Assembly: GCA_030248225.1 (NCBI GenBank) | Contig: JASANE010003838.1 | Span: 36,333-100,332 of the forward strand | DNA from: Trileptium ribeirensis | Lineage: Eukaryota > Nematoda > Enoplea > Enoplida > Thoracostomopsidae | Direction: 5' to 3' | DNA length: 64,000 nucleotides | In this document: one piece after another, positions 23,901 to 36,700 of the stretch | Position numbering within the stretch: the first letter of the stretch is position 1 | How the letters are laid out: each line of letters opens with the position of its first letter | Notes under the pieces: model-generated | Database searches by the model: none | What the model saw: only the letters and a program-made list of their open reading frames with translations | Told to the model about the DNA's origin: nothing | Program-made: the position numbers and the translations under genes

Positions 23901-26900
23901 GAATGCGCTAAAACATGCAGAATCTCATATTGACTAAAATGTATATCTCATTTCAGCTTATTACGAATGTACTATATATAGAAATTATTAGTTCTATTTC
24001 TATGAACCCTGGCACCGAATTTGTTCGATTATATTCTTAGTCAAATACTGTTTTTGCCCACTCAACTCAACGCTGTCCATCAAATTGTAATGGCTATGAC
24101 ATATATTTATAAAATTTTTGCAATGATCTTGTCTCTATTCTAACATCACGATGTATTTAACCTTTGTCTCACATAAAACAGGAACGATTTCATCCTAATT
24201 TTTTTCTTTTGATTGGTAACCAAATAGCTACTATTGTTGTTTCAGTTGTCGGCAGTGCATACTTTATATGCAGTTGCGAACTTAAACTAAATGCGCGGTT
24301 GAAATAAATGACTTGAAAAGAATACATTTTAGCTCATATGAAAATAACCGCTAAAATACCTATACAAATACAAGATATCATATATTTTTAACAAATAACT
24401 GCGCATCGCCCGAACTTTTCACTAAATATAATCAACTGTTGCAAGCATGATTAACTAAATTGTTGATTGGTGAAGCCGTACTTTGATTAGATTATCGTGC
24501 TTTGATTTTTATAATCGGAAAGAACAATTGCATAGATTTGCGTTTCTAATGAAGGTAAGTTATGTAGTTGGCAAACCTGGTTCCGTTTGACACTCTAAAA
24601 TAATGACTGATTCTCCCAAAGCAAGATATTCATATTCCAAATTTCAAGTTAATCGCACTACAAGCACAAATCTGAAACGTATTATACACTTTTTAAAGTC
24701 GAACTTTCTTGATCTACAATAGTTGTTCAAAAGTACAACAACATATTTTGGGGGGATTCGTTATAAGAATAAAATTGTGGTGTTTACAATTTGAGCAATG
24801 AAATCTCTGACGCTTGTGCCAATGCTGCGTTCTCGGTTTGTTTGGCCAAAGTGGTAGTTATGTAAAATTTAGCTGAGTATTAAGAGTCAACTAAAGATAA
24901 CGGCATCTCTTATAGCCCGACTTTATCTATTTAACAAGTTTCGCTGTAGAAAACTGATCCTCGGTTTTGGCAATGTTTAAGTTTCGCTTGCAAAAAGTGC
25001 CGCAGTAGTTTATACTAGTTACAAAAATATGTATTTTCCAAGTCGAATAAAAATATATATTCAACTATATATTTACAGAAGCAAAAATCCGCTTTGGCCT
25101 GATAATGGTAATGGAAGTCACACAAATTTCTGTTCTAATTCGCGTAAATTCCTGTTCTAAATCTTCCAAATTTTTACTCGTTCAGCAAAGTTACGGAAAT
25201 GCGGTATTTTTAAAAGACAGCACAGCCAGCGCTAGTAGTTTGCGTTTAGTTGTTAAAATTTAATTAATTTTCTGCCGTTGGTGAAAAATTGTAATCCAAT
25301 TAGAGTTATAACGTTGATCCATTATGTGTTCTACATATTAAACAAATACTAGTGATTTTAATTTATTTCTAGTACAATTTTTAATATTATCAAAATTTTT
25401 AATGAAGATTAATGGGCAAATTTTAGAGTTTTCACTTGTTTTTGTTTCATTTTTTTATGTTTTAAACAAATATAAAAGATTAATATTTCGCAGGTATAAT
25501 AAGTTTATAATCCACCTGTTATATTTTAAAAACACCAACTGCTAATTTATAAATGCTTGGTTGTAAAACAAAAATAAATTAAATCAAATTAAAATTGCTC
25601 CGTAAAACGATATGTAACTGTGAATGTGAATTTTGATAGAAATAATGCTTTTGCTGGCTTGCGATCAAATTCTGGTCAATCATGGAACGATATCATTATA
25701 CTGTACATACGTATTACGCATGGCATATAGTTTTGTTCCAAAATACCGTTGTGCTTCAGCCTCTAGTGCACTGAATTCGGTAAAAGACACTATTTTTATA
25801 TTAAACCACCAGCACATTTATAAATCGAAAATAAGGATAACCAAATTGCTAGTTTATAGCAAACGTATAGGCCCTTAGTTGTGCTTTCTGCTAGTTTTAT
25901 TTTTCTCCAGGCTAAAAGTGCCTTGTCTGCGGTCCAAACGAATTTACCATTCGTTTGTCAATCATATCTGTTGTACTTACTAAAACAGTCCATTACCTTT
26001 AGCTAGGTGTTGGGAGCTTATATTAAACTTTTCAAGGTTTTATTTTTGTCTTTTTTTGTTTATCACTTTGTATTATTTAATATTTAAATTTAACTGTATG
26101 TGAGAATTCGCTGACCAAGACGCTTAGTATATATATTATACATGGGTAAATTGTCAGGATAAATCAGATCAAAAGCGATATTAATTTCTGGACAATATTT
26201 TACTGGTAATTCTTATCTGCAATTCCATTTGGCAAAACTTAGCTAATGTTGCTATTAGAACTGAATCATCTAAGGGTGTTTCTTTTTACTGTTGCGCATA
26301 CATATGTGCATATGTAGCGTATTGGTGATCGCAAAATACCTGAGAATCAGAAACATAACAATATGGATTAATATTGAAAGAATAAGTGATCTAATTGCCT
26401 TGAGTCTGGATACACCTGAGGTATTATATGGTATGCGTACACATATACATGAAAGTATATTCATGTGCATATCTAAAGAGTGTGGCGTCTCTGTAGAACA
26501 TATAAAAATGCATGAGCATCAAAAACTACAGAGCCGATTAATATTGAAAGAATAAGTGACGTAATTGCCTTTATACATCAGTTGTTAAAATTTATGTTGC
26601 TAATTAAAAAAGTTTTAAAGAGCAGACACCCACCGTTTCCAGACACACTGCTCGCGGCTCGGAATGGACAGATTTTTGGCTGTGGGTCTTCTCTTTATGC
26701 ATCAGAGCAGCTCTGCTCTACAGGTATCCCAAACTGAGCATCGAGCTTAAATTCTCACGTCGTTACTTACCTAGGCCACATGATTTCCGATTCAGTTTTT
26801 TCGCCTTATCCTGGTTGTTCAAATGGAATAAATAATTTATGTCCGATTTTATGACAGTAAGAATCCCGCCTATCGCAGCCATTCTGTGCAAAATACCGAC

Positions 26901-28173
26901 TAGCCGTAGAATTATTGAATTTTTCATTAAATATTATTAATCTTTTGTACAACTAAAAATTGCAGCAAAAACGTAAACAAGCAATTTATCAGTTGTTCGC
27001 ACTTGTACAATCGATTATGATAACGATCGTAAATAACATAAATTCGCTCTTCATGTTCACTTTTGCCGTATATAATAAATTAAAAATGAAATTCACATAA
27101 TCCATCTACTGTGAATACTGTGGTATGCTGAAAAATTTTTAATTTTAAACAAGGACACTTATTAAACTGTGCTTTATTACCAAATCTTTATTAAACGATT
27201 TATAAGATTTTATCTGAAACGTCAATCTACGGGTTTAGCAAAAAAAATCTGCCTTCATCAGTCTTATAAGGGAAATATAATGTCAAGTTAAATACCTCCT
27301 GTCTATAATTATTTAATTTTATGCAAAATTTAATATATATAATACGCTTGTAAAATGACATATATAAGTATAAATATGTGTGTCAATATATATTAAACAC
27401 ATAATTATAAATGCATTATTTTAACCATATCAAACGTATATATTTGTTTAAGGTATTAGCATCAATATGTATATAATATATCGAAATTGTGTATATAAAA
27501 TTTTTTACCAGAGTTTGCATAATTGTGCGTAAATCCAATCAGATACCAAAAATTACTTATCCATAAACCAATTTCCTTAAATTCCATTATAATTGTTTTC
27601 ATGCCTGCAGCTACTATATGGTTTACAGAAACTACAACCACAAATATGACAGGCTTGCGCTGAGCTCATGTTTACAAACATTAATTAAAACAAATGGACA
27701 TTTTGTTAAACATTATTAATTATTTTAAAATGTAAATAATAGCAGAGACTGTTAACACTGTACACCGATGTATAATTATTCTTGTGTCAGTGATATCAGT
27801 TTAAAATATCTCGCATTTATTGTACATGATGAGATGATTTAAAAGAAAGAAAAGCCGAAAATTTTGAAAAGAAAATGTTTAGCAAATTTCATATCTGATG
27901 TATGCATATGTGATGCACGAAATTCTACTATATAAACCCAAATATTTGCTTTATCATCTGGTTTAGGCTGCAATTCTTAGTCTACGAGGTCTCGTCTCGT
28001 CAGTACGTTTGTTTCTTAGGCTTTAAAATTCACACTTCAAATTGTTGTGTAGGTAAAATTTCAACTTGCTTTAGGACTTTGAATTTGTATCCACACAATT
28101 GTTAAAGCAGAATTTTCGTATAAATTAATTCAGTTTCGTTGTGAAGCAAATAATCTACAGTAAGTAATATTAC
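20985..28173. other. Long unassigned AT-rich region
   Basis: No supported gene. A dispersed GC-rich family member lies at 22337-22440 (taggtatctaggctccatcgg, then an aattttccaca-rich tail to 22560). A 30-bp word (ttaatattgaaagaataag) occurs at 26370 and 26540. The frames at 21069-21341, 23345-23584, 25633-25878 and 26270-26555 lack motifs or splice support. Confidence 0.35.
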
Positions 28174-28311
28174 CGATAGTCGCGCCCATAAGTTTATGTT
28201 CAGTGTGCTTCCATTCACGAACTGACAGAAGCACAGCCAATGATTATGGTCATTGTAATTCTTCTGGGCTGTAATTGAAATGTTGCTGATGGCATTCTCC
28301 AACCGATACCA
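28174..28311 (-). CDS. Possible internal exon, unassigned
   Basis: On the minus strand, an acceptor (tgctgattag) precedes 46 open codons. These encode WYRLENAISNISITAQKN, then NHWLCFCQFVNGSTLNIN and LWARLS, followed by a donor-like CTATCG|gtaata. It is phase 0 at both ends. Codon choice and Trp/Cys content look protein-like, but I recognise no family and found no partner exons. Confidence 0.25.
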
Positions 28312-28534
28312 CTAATCAGCAGTCCGAACGACGAATATACTATCAATATATCACTTACTCAAGTGTGACGCCCCCGAGTGCTAAACCTACATGGTTCCTA
28401 TATAGTTATTCATTATATAGTTACATATTAATCAGTTCCTGATTGATATTGGATTATTGTGTCTTTTGATTCGACATGTATAGCCGGTACGGGATGTGTT
28501 TTTCGATCTCACACTTACTTGTATACGTGTACCT

Positions 28535-28891
28535 AGTGCGCGAGTATATTTCAACAGAAACAGCAACGGACCATACAGTGCCATACCCGCAAGTGAATAT
28601 TTTTGGACTTCCACCAATGTCCAAAACATGCCTGCGCAAACCACTTCGTATTTCAATAGAGAAGGCCTCGATCGTCAGGTGGATTTATATCTGATACAGA
28701 AAGGAAAATCCGCTATTGCAAATTTATTACACTTTTATACTGCTACTTCCGGCATCATTGGCTATAGTGACGCTGTTTCCGCAGGCCTGACTAAATTAGT
28801 AGGTTTTGGCAAAAACTTAGCGCTTTGTTCACTACGTTTACTGCTCACTTTTTCTGCACATCTATGGCTGGAGAGATGTAGCAAGTGCTAA
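28535..28891 (+). CDS. Possible terminal exon, unassigned protein
   Basis: After an acceptor-like tgtacctag, the frame (phase 2) is open for about 118 codons to TAA at 28889-28891. This is unusually long for this AT-rich DNA. It contains YSAIPASEYFWTSTNVQ, REGLDRQVDLYLIQKGKSAI and SAGLTKLVGFGKNLALCSL, and a hydrophobic stretch near the C-terminus. I do not recognise the family. A weak upstream exon candidate ends at about 28001 (CGTCA|gtacgt, also phase 2). The overlapping minus-strand frames at 28432-28656 are antisense shadows. Confidence 0.4.
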   Translation, partial: SARVYFNRNSNGPYSAIPASEYFWTSTNVQNMPAQTTSYFNREGLDRQVDLYLIQKGKSAIANLLHFYTATSGIIGYSDAVSAGLTKLVGFGKNLALCSLRLLLTFSAHLWLERCSKC

Positions 28892-29635
28892 AATTGCTAA
28901 AAAAATTAGAAAAACCTGAATGATATAGTTATTTAATTGAAGGTACGATACATAATTTTCTATATTACGTTTAAAGCACTAAATTGCTTAATCAAATTCG
29001 TCTGACACTGCACCCAATCACCGTAACAATGACAAACAAATAAAACTTAAAAGCAAAAGAACGTAACTAAATGTTTTATAAGAAAACCATTGTGAGCCAG
29101 AAAGCGTTTACAGAACGACAGACACTAAAGATAGACATAATTTTCAGGACATATGCATATTTATTACATTTTTATGGCAATTTCTTTACAGAAATGAGCC
29201 AAGTTTTACATTTGTCACAGAACAAAATATATGTTAGCACATTGTTTCGATTCTCTGAGAAGGTAGAGAATACATCTGCAACATAGTGTTACATATTAAT
29301 AATACGCGTAACTGGGTATATACATAATGGTTTATATTAATTTCATAACGTTTTAATAACCAGGTTTAAGTTCAAAATAGCCATTGGTGGTTATTTTTCG
29401 AATTTTTTAGGTAAAACCCCTCCAGTTAACAAAAAAAACTGAAAATGTTAGCACATTTGCTTAAAAACGAGCCCCGTTTCACATGATTGATCTCACTGAC
29501 GTTAATGTAATAATGCATTTAAAATCAAAGTTTTGTAATTAAATTATGATGGAAACATGGCTTGCACTGAGTGAATTTGGTTTTTGCGCTGTTAACATAA
29601 TTCCTTTTAACTTAATCAAAATTGTTTACGAATAA
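28892..29635. other. Unassigned AT-rich DNA
   Basis: Nothing supported. The 71-codon frame at 29071-29286 lacks motif or splice context. Confidence 0.35.
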
Positions 29636-29638
29636 CTA

Positions 29639-29940
29639 TAGTTAGCCTACAGTTATACTACTACATATTTAAATTATCATGTTTGGAATTCATAATTTCA
29701 AATTTCAAATACATTGTTATTTAGATTCCGTATATACCTCACTATAGTTACCCTACAGTTTTGCTACTACATATTTAAATTGTCATATTTCGTATTCATA
29801 ACTTCAAATTTCAAATACATTGCTATTTAGATTTCTGTTAATATAGTTAGCCTACAATTTTGCTGCTACATATTTAAATTGTCATATTTCGTATTCATAA
29901 CTTCAAATTTCAAATACGTTGCTGTTTATATTCCCGTTAT
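29639..29940. repeat. Tandem repeat, about 100-bp period, 3 copies
   Basis: The word tagttagcctacag (or variant) followed by ctactacatatttaaatt starts at about 29639, 29745 and 29844. Each copy continues with attcataacttcaaatttcaa. Spacings are 106 and 99 bp. Confidence 0.8.
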
Positions 29941-30565
29941 ATGTTGCTTACAATATATAGAAGTTGTATTGCACGGGGCACTAAATAGCGAATTAGAACT
30001 GTATGATTTCGAAAAGCATATACACATAGGAACCAATGCATACATGAAACTATTTAGTATAATGCTTTTGACAACATATAATTTTCTCTCAATATTTACA
30101 ATACATACAATGTTGCAGACGGCATTTCCAGCCATACTACGAATCGTGTAATGAAGCTAGCCCAAACCGTTGAGTAAATTTTACGGTAATTCAAATACAG
30201 TGAGAAACAAGGTATATGGTATTTGAGATGGTAAAGATTCGCTATACAATCTTTTATATAGGTCTATAAAGTTATGTTTACTGTAACTAAGACTGATGTA
30301 CATTGCCTTGGAAACATACATAGATAAATACTTCCTATAGATTAGAAGATATATTATTCATCCGTACTGATAAAACTTACATAACCATCATTTGTTCGTT
30401 TGTGTGACCAGTGGTGCAGATTTCGCTGGATATTGCCCTATTCACCGTTCCCCGGGAACTTAAAACGACCCAATATGAGTTCACAAGTTTTATTGTACAA
30501 ATATTGTGTTCAAATTTACAATTTAGCGATAAATCTGATAATACCAATTAATAACATTAAACGCC

Positions 30566-30706
30566 ATGTATTCGTCAGTTGCAGCATGTGCTTCAGCAGT
30601 ATTTAGCGTTGTCGCTGTTATAGCGTGTATGATTATGATTCCAATGACGATTAATAAAGTTTCACATGTTCGTGAAAATATGCGTCTTCAAATTCTCAGT
30701 TTTGAT
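30566..30706 (+). CDS. Collagen exon 1: N-terminal membrane domain
   Basis: 47 codons from ATG in a good context (aacgccATG) to SFD. It ends TTTGAT|gtaagtt in phase 0. It encodes [18 protein letters not shown] and then the basic/helical [13 protein letters not shown]. The start is short of the usual cytosolic tail, so a small upstream exon cannot be fully excluded. Confidence 0.85.
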
Positions 30707-33700
30707 GTAAGTTAACGGTAGTAAGAAACTTAAATATTTCCTAATTTTAATGCAAACTCTGGCTATATGTGCCGTATTTTTTAATGACGTTCGATATTTT
30801 CAACAAATTTGCTACAACGTTTATAATTTTGAGAATCGCACTTAATGTTTCGCTGCATCAGAGCCATTCGAGAAAATAAGTTATTTAACCGCTGCCATTT
30901 GCAAATCGACCATAAAAACGATTACTCCTAGACAATGCTTTTGATTCATTTATACTTTGCTAGCTTTCGTTATAGAAGTACTAAAAACAAGCATAAGGTT
31001 TGAACTGCTGATGATTAAAAAAATTTTAGCTACGCAGTATATTACATTTCGACTTTTCTGGTCTTTTTAATGCAAGAAGAATCCTGTTAGTTAATTGTAC
31101 TAATGCAAGAAGAAAGAGTTACATATATTTGCACTTTTTTAAATAGAAAGGGGATTTTAAGTGCCAACTTTTATCTATACTTAATCACATTCAAAATTTT
31201 CACCTTCAAAGATTTCGAAAAAGGCTTGTTCGCCAAGAAATAATTCCAATTTGTATAAATATGGGGAAACGCAGGATTAGTATAATTCAACTGTGTGTCA
31301 TACAACTGTATTTAAACTTGAAATGATTTGGACCAGTGTTGATACAACAGAACTGATTTAGGTTCTCATTTTTACTCAGTCGTAGACACCTCTTATTATC
31401 ATTTAGTAGTCGTTGCGTTGTCTTTATAATTCCAGTAGCCCTTGGAATAATAGTGTGTCATTAATACTTCAGCGTGCCTTTATTTTTCTAGAACTGCCAC
31501 AATCTCTTCCGTGCGTCAGCAACTGGTTTAAGCTGAAAGTATTAAAGACCTATGTACTTTAATCCGTTCGGGAGCCACGAGGGTTTGCGAAAAATGAGAT
31601 ATAACACCGTATCGAATGGGACGTTTACACCAACGTTAATCGTCCTATTCAGAATAATTTAAATTTAATAAATATATGTACTCACTGCATACCGTTTATA
31701 TTGTTTGGACGGCTTGTGGTGACTGCACATATTTGTCTGTTAGTGCCGCATTTTCATTAGTTGTCTAAAACACTGTCCATAGCGACAAGTAATTGATTAT
31801 TAATATCAATGGATTCGATACGCAAAGAAAATGCTTACTGCCACATTTTACATTGAGCTTGGCTTAGCGCCAGTATTAAGATTTTACAGCCAGATGAAAC
31901 GAGCAAAACATGGTTTAACTTGCTCTGATACTTGTACAAGCTATTCTCGGTTATGAGAATGGAGCTGTAATGTAACTGCCGATAAAACTTGAAAATATGA
32001 CGTGCCTTCTGTTATACAGTGATGATGTATGATAAGTAAAATCAGATTTAAGCATGTAGTTATGTTCATAGAAGGTTTAAATATACTTTAAAACAACGAA
32101 TTTGAACTGTTGAAACAAATCCACCAATCGCATCGTTATATTTAGGATATAAATGATAATTTTTGTAGGAGCGGGCTGAAGTGGCTTGGCAAAATATGCA
32201 AACAAAATCGTTGACCGTTGGTCCGCCAAATCTACGACACAAGCGGCAAAATTGTCGTAAGTCGTTGCTTGGATCATAAGTGCAACAGCCTGACAGTCTG
32301 CATGTACTTTAAAATTGCAGAATTAACTTTTCCAAGTTTTGTAAGACATTGTTTTTGTAAAGGTAAGTTCACTAGTTCAAATTTTAAGCTCAACATTTGA
32401 TCATGCTTGGTTAAGCTTTGAGAAATATTTGAGAAAATTTGGCTTTATTTAATTGGTAATTGAAAAGATTGTAAAATTTTCATGCTTCGAAATTTGAATG
32501 CTAATTCTAGCAATGTTTTGTTAATTTTACTTAGAAATTTTTTTGCTCAATTGGTTCTGGAAAGTTCGAACAATGTTCACGCGATGAAATTCAATATAAG
32601 GTCAAATTTTAGGCAAACATGCCTTTCCAATTTTGATCAAACTTTGTTTGATGAGCTTGGATTTGAGTTGAAAATTTGGACATGTGAAAACACTTTTATA
32701 AAATTTTATTTTATAAAGCGATAAGGTGTTTGACGTTAGATTTTGCGTCTCGGATTAGATGCTTTGTCAAACTAACGTTGTCATGTGAAAGAAATCAAAA
32801 TGTCAATTAATACAATTAAGTTTTCGAACTAAGGTTATCACGTAAAAGAAATCAAAATGTCAATTTATGCAATTAGGATTTCAAAATAGGGTTATGTGAC
32901 AGAAATCAAAATGTCCATTCATACAATTAAGTTTTCAAACTAAGGTTATCATGTACAAGAAATCAAAATGTACATTCATACAATTATGTTTTCAAACTAA
33001 GCTTGTCATGTAAAAGGAACCAAAATGTCAATTTATACAATTGAGTTTTCAAACTGATGTTATCATGTAAAAGAAAAAAAATGTGCATTCATACAATTAA
33101 GTTTTCAAACTAAGGTTATCATGTAAAAGAAATCAAAATGTCCGTTGATACAATTAAGTTTTCAAACTAAGGTTATCATGTAAAGAAATCAAAATGTCAA
33201 TTTATGCAATTAGGATTTCAAACTAGGGTTATGTGAAAGAAATCAAAATGTCCATTCATACAATTAAGTTTTCAAACTAAAGTTATCATGTGAAAGAAAT
33301 CAAAATGTCCATTCATACAATTAAGTTTTCAAACTAAGGTTATGATATGAAAGAAATCAAAATGCCAATTTATATAATTCGCCGAACCGAGCCAACAGCC
33401 TAAGTTCTCACCTCGTGTGCAACTATAACAACATGACAACCATCGCAAATAGTCCACATCGATTAGTTTGATGATGCCTTTATGGGCATTTAAAAAAAGA
33501 GCAGATCCTTTCGCATGCACAAAAGGAGATGGTGGATTTAGAGCCGCTAGCATTATTAAAACGTCGCTTAGCTAGTGGTAACAACCGACAAAAATCAATT
33601 TACGCCAAAGGTGTCGAAAGTCTGTCCGATTTGTGGGAGTAGAGCTTCGGCGGAAGGGATGTTCGTCGATGGAGGGAGGTGCTCAGGGGGGGGTGCGGCG

Positions 33701-36700
33701 GCATGACACCACCCCCCCACATTTTTATTTACTTGTACACAATGTTTCCAATGCTTTGCGCTTGTTACCCCAATTTTTGCTGATTTTTGCGAAAAGATTT
33801 GGCGCGCCTTGGAGGGTCTAAATATGGCATATGGCTTCCCAATCTACACCTATGATTTACTTTATTTATCATCTGAACTCTCCTAGGAATATAAAATTCT
33901 CATCACATGTCTGATATGCAACAAAGATTTTGTTTATTACTGAACATTGGGAACGAAACATATCTGACAAAAAAGAACTTGGTTTCTAAAATTGTGCAGC
34001 TACCGCATATAGTTGGTAGACTCGTTTCCATAATGGGCTGATTGACCCCATATGGTAAATCTTAAACATAGTAGATTTATTGATTCCGGCATGTTTTTAT
34101 ATTTTAACGAAGAAAGATACCTAACGAATATAACATTACAAACCATAGCTGCGTATATAATGGAAAGCTATATAATACGAAATCGCGCAATTATTGGGTC
34201 GACGCAGTAGGTCTTAATATCTTAAATTGTTCGCCTAATCGATACCTAGTGTATATACAATTCATAATTAAGAAGTATTAACAATTCACGATATTTGTGG
34301 CTAAACCGTACAATTTAAGAATGCGATGCAAGCAATCGTTGTCCTCCAGGCCCACAAGGGGCTCCAGGTGCAGCAGGGGTGGACGGTGAAGACGGAAATT
34401 CAGGAGGTCCAGGTGAAGATGGCAAACCGGGTGAACTTCTACCTTGGGAACGTCCCGACAAGCGCGAATGTCGGCCGTGTCCGAATGGCCGGCTTGGAGA
34501 CCGGGGACGCCCAGGGTCTCTGGGCGAACAGGTATGTGTGCAGTTATACCATATTATTAAACGGCTGAATGGCTCTCAAATTGCGATCAAAGGGCTTATT
34601 GAAAACCATAGAAATAACTGTTTGTGGTTTGGCTGTGCCATTAAAGTACACCGTTTTTAGATACAAGACATAGCATGTCGGCAGTAGCTATCGGAGCTTG
34701 AGAATCCAAAGTTTTTAATTAAAAAAATTTAATGGTTACATGCAATGTAAACTTGCACTAGAAGCAATGTGGATTTATTTTAAATAAACTTGAACTTGTA
34801 GCATCTCACTACGCTAGCGTATATAGCGTAGCTGAACACGCTGTGATCGGGGCCTGTGGTGTAATGGTAGCGCGCTAGTCTTGCAAGCTAGAGTTCCGGG
34901 TTCGAATCCCGGCTGGTCCAATGTATGATCACTCGTGGATCCATTTCAAATGGTGAACCCGACGTGATCCCCTGCACGGAGTTTCTTCACATAACTAGAG
35001 CTCAACGCACGCTCGCTCCGCGACTCCGCAGGGGAGTTATGTAGCATCTCACTACGCCAGCGTATATAGCGTAGCTGAACACGTTGTGATCGGGGCCTGT
35101 GGTGTAATGGCAGCGCGTTAGTCTTGCAAGCTAGAGATCCGGGTTCGAATCCCGGCTGGTCCAATGTATGATCACTCGTGGATCTTTTCAAACTTAACCC
35201 TGTCTTATATACTCTCACACATTTGTAACAACGTACATTGTGACGGCATGTGCTAACTGAGTTTGTCGTCAGACGTACGCTTGCACGTGCTCTGTTATTC
35301 GGTCGATTTGTCAGTTAATTTAAGAAACCGAGCAACAACTCCAAAATAACATAGCGGGTAAAGAGCACACAAAACTTGCACTAAAAGACCCTGCTTCGAC
35401 CCGTCATTGCGGCAAAAGTTTATCCAACATTACACGAAATACACATGAATTCATTCGACAAAGGTTTACTGAATACAGACAAGAGTGTTGATAGACAGTA
35501 AGGTTTTATAATTTAAAGTGCTAACCATCATTGCCCGTCGGTATAATCGTATCCTCGTGTGTTTAGACTTAACAATATCGTCAGTACGCGACATTCTATT
35601 AATGCACATCTGAGTGCTTGTAGACAGTAAGATTGTGAATTTATATTGGCTACTGTGTTGGCCGTTCTGTGAGTTTTCACACAACATCAGCAGCAGAGAA
35701 AATTAATTGAATGCACAGTAGTGCTGATAAGAACTGAGATTTTAGAACCTATACACGCTACCACCTCCAACACTCCGTTTTTGGACACAATATTATAAGT
35801 AGTACAGGAAATTCATTAAATGCATGCATGGGCACTGATAGAAAGCATCAATTTAATAATTATTAAAAAATAAATTTAAGTTTTAATTATAATTTAAATG
35901 CTCGTCCCTCCGTGTGTTAGGACCGAACAATAGCAGCAGCATAGGAAATTCGGATTTTCCTAGAATCCTACGGCCCGAAAATAGTCAATTTGGCACATAC
36001 AGCCGGAATTTTGGTACCATTCGACTCAGCTTCAGAAAATTCCTATTTCGCCAATATTTATGACAAAAAAATTTTTGGTTTGGGAACCTTGGTTGCCCCT
36101 CTCCCTTTGGTGACCGAAATTTTCGAATTTTCTTCTCGATAAATATATAATTTTATATACCATCCAAACGGCATTGACCAGCTGAGTTCAATGGTGGTAA
36201 TCAAATCTATCGGTTCCCGGATTAATGACTTAAGCCTAGGCTAAGGCTTACATTAGCTTTTGGCTTAGGATTTCAGATAAATAGCAATAACTCGTTAACA
36301 GTGAAACGCAGCAAATCGAAAAATGGGAACCCAACAAATCGAAAAAACTTTTGTTATAAATATGTAGAAATGGGTATTTTCTCACCACGTTCCGTTAAGA
36401 CTATATATAATTGCTGTGGCACGTTTCTCAACCTGGCCGACAACACCTTCCCACGTATACAAGAGCGTGTACCGATGTTTTACAACGACAGGCCGACCTG
36501 TAAGGCAGTCCGTCGAATGACACATCCAACTGTGTTGCAAGACGCTGATAATCTAGGCAGACCGTAAAATTTTCCTCAGATAAATGATTTAGCTTCTAAT
36601 ATGTATAGTTATAATCTATTAAAAGACCACGAACGAATGCATAGCGACGTATGATTAACATAGCACCGGACACAGATTATGTCCTAATGCAGCTATGCTC

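Larger units (their letters stand above)
34799..35190. repeat. Tandem duplication carrying the tRNA pair
   Basis: Sequence from gtagcatctcactacg (34799 and 35041) through the tRNA to atgtatgatcactcgtgg is repeated with an offset of about 243 bp. So each tRNA was duplicated together with about 50 bp of 5' and 20 bp of 3' flank. Confidence 0.88.

Noticed and set aside
31492..31527. Exon-like stretch after ttctag, reading [11 protein letters not shown], in collagen intron 1
   Set aside because: It leaves phase 1, while the firm next exon (32169) must be entered in phase 0; the model is complete and in frame without it.
32764..33380. Regular repeats considered as a CRISPR-like array
   Set aside because: There are no unique spacers; units are directly abutting minisatellite copies in a eukaryotic intron.
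34946..35218. 90-codon minus-strand ORF containing [20 protein letters not shown]
   Set aside because: This is the antisense translation of the second tRNA-Ala gene, a well-known false protein pattern.
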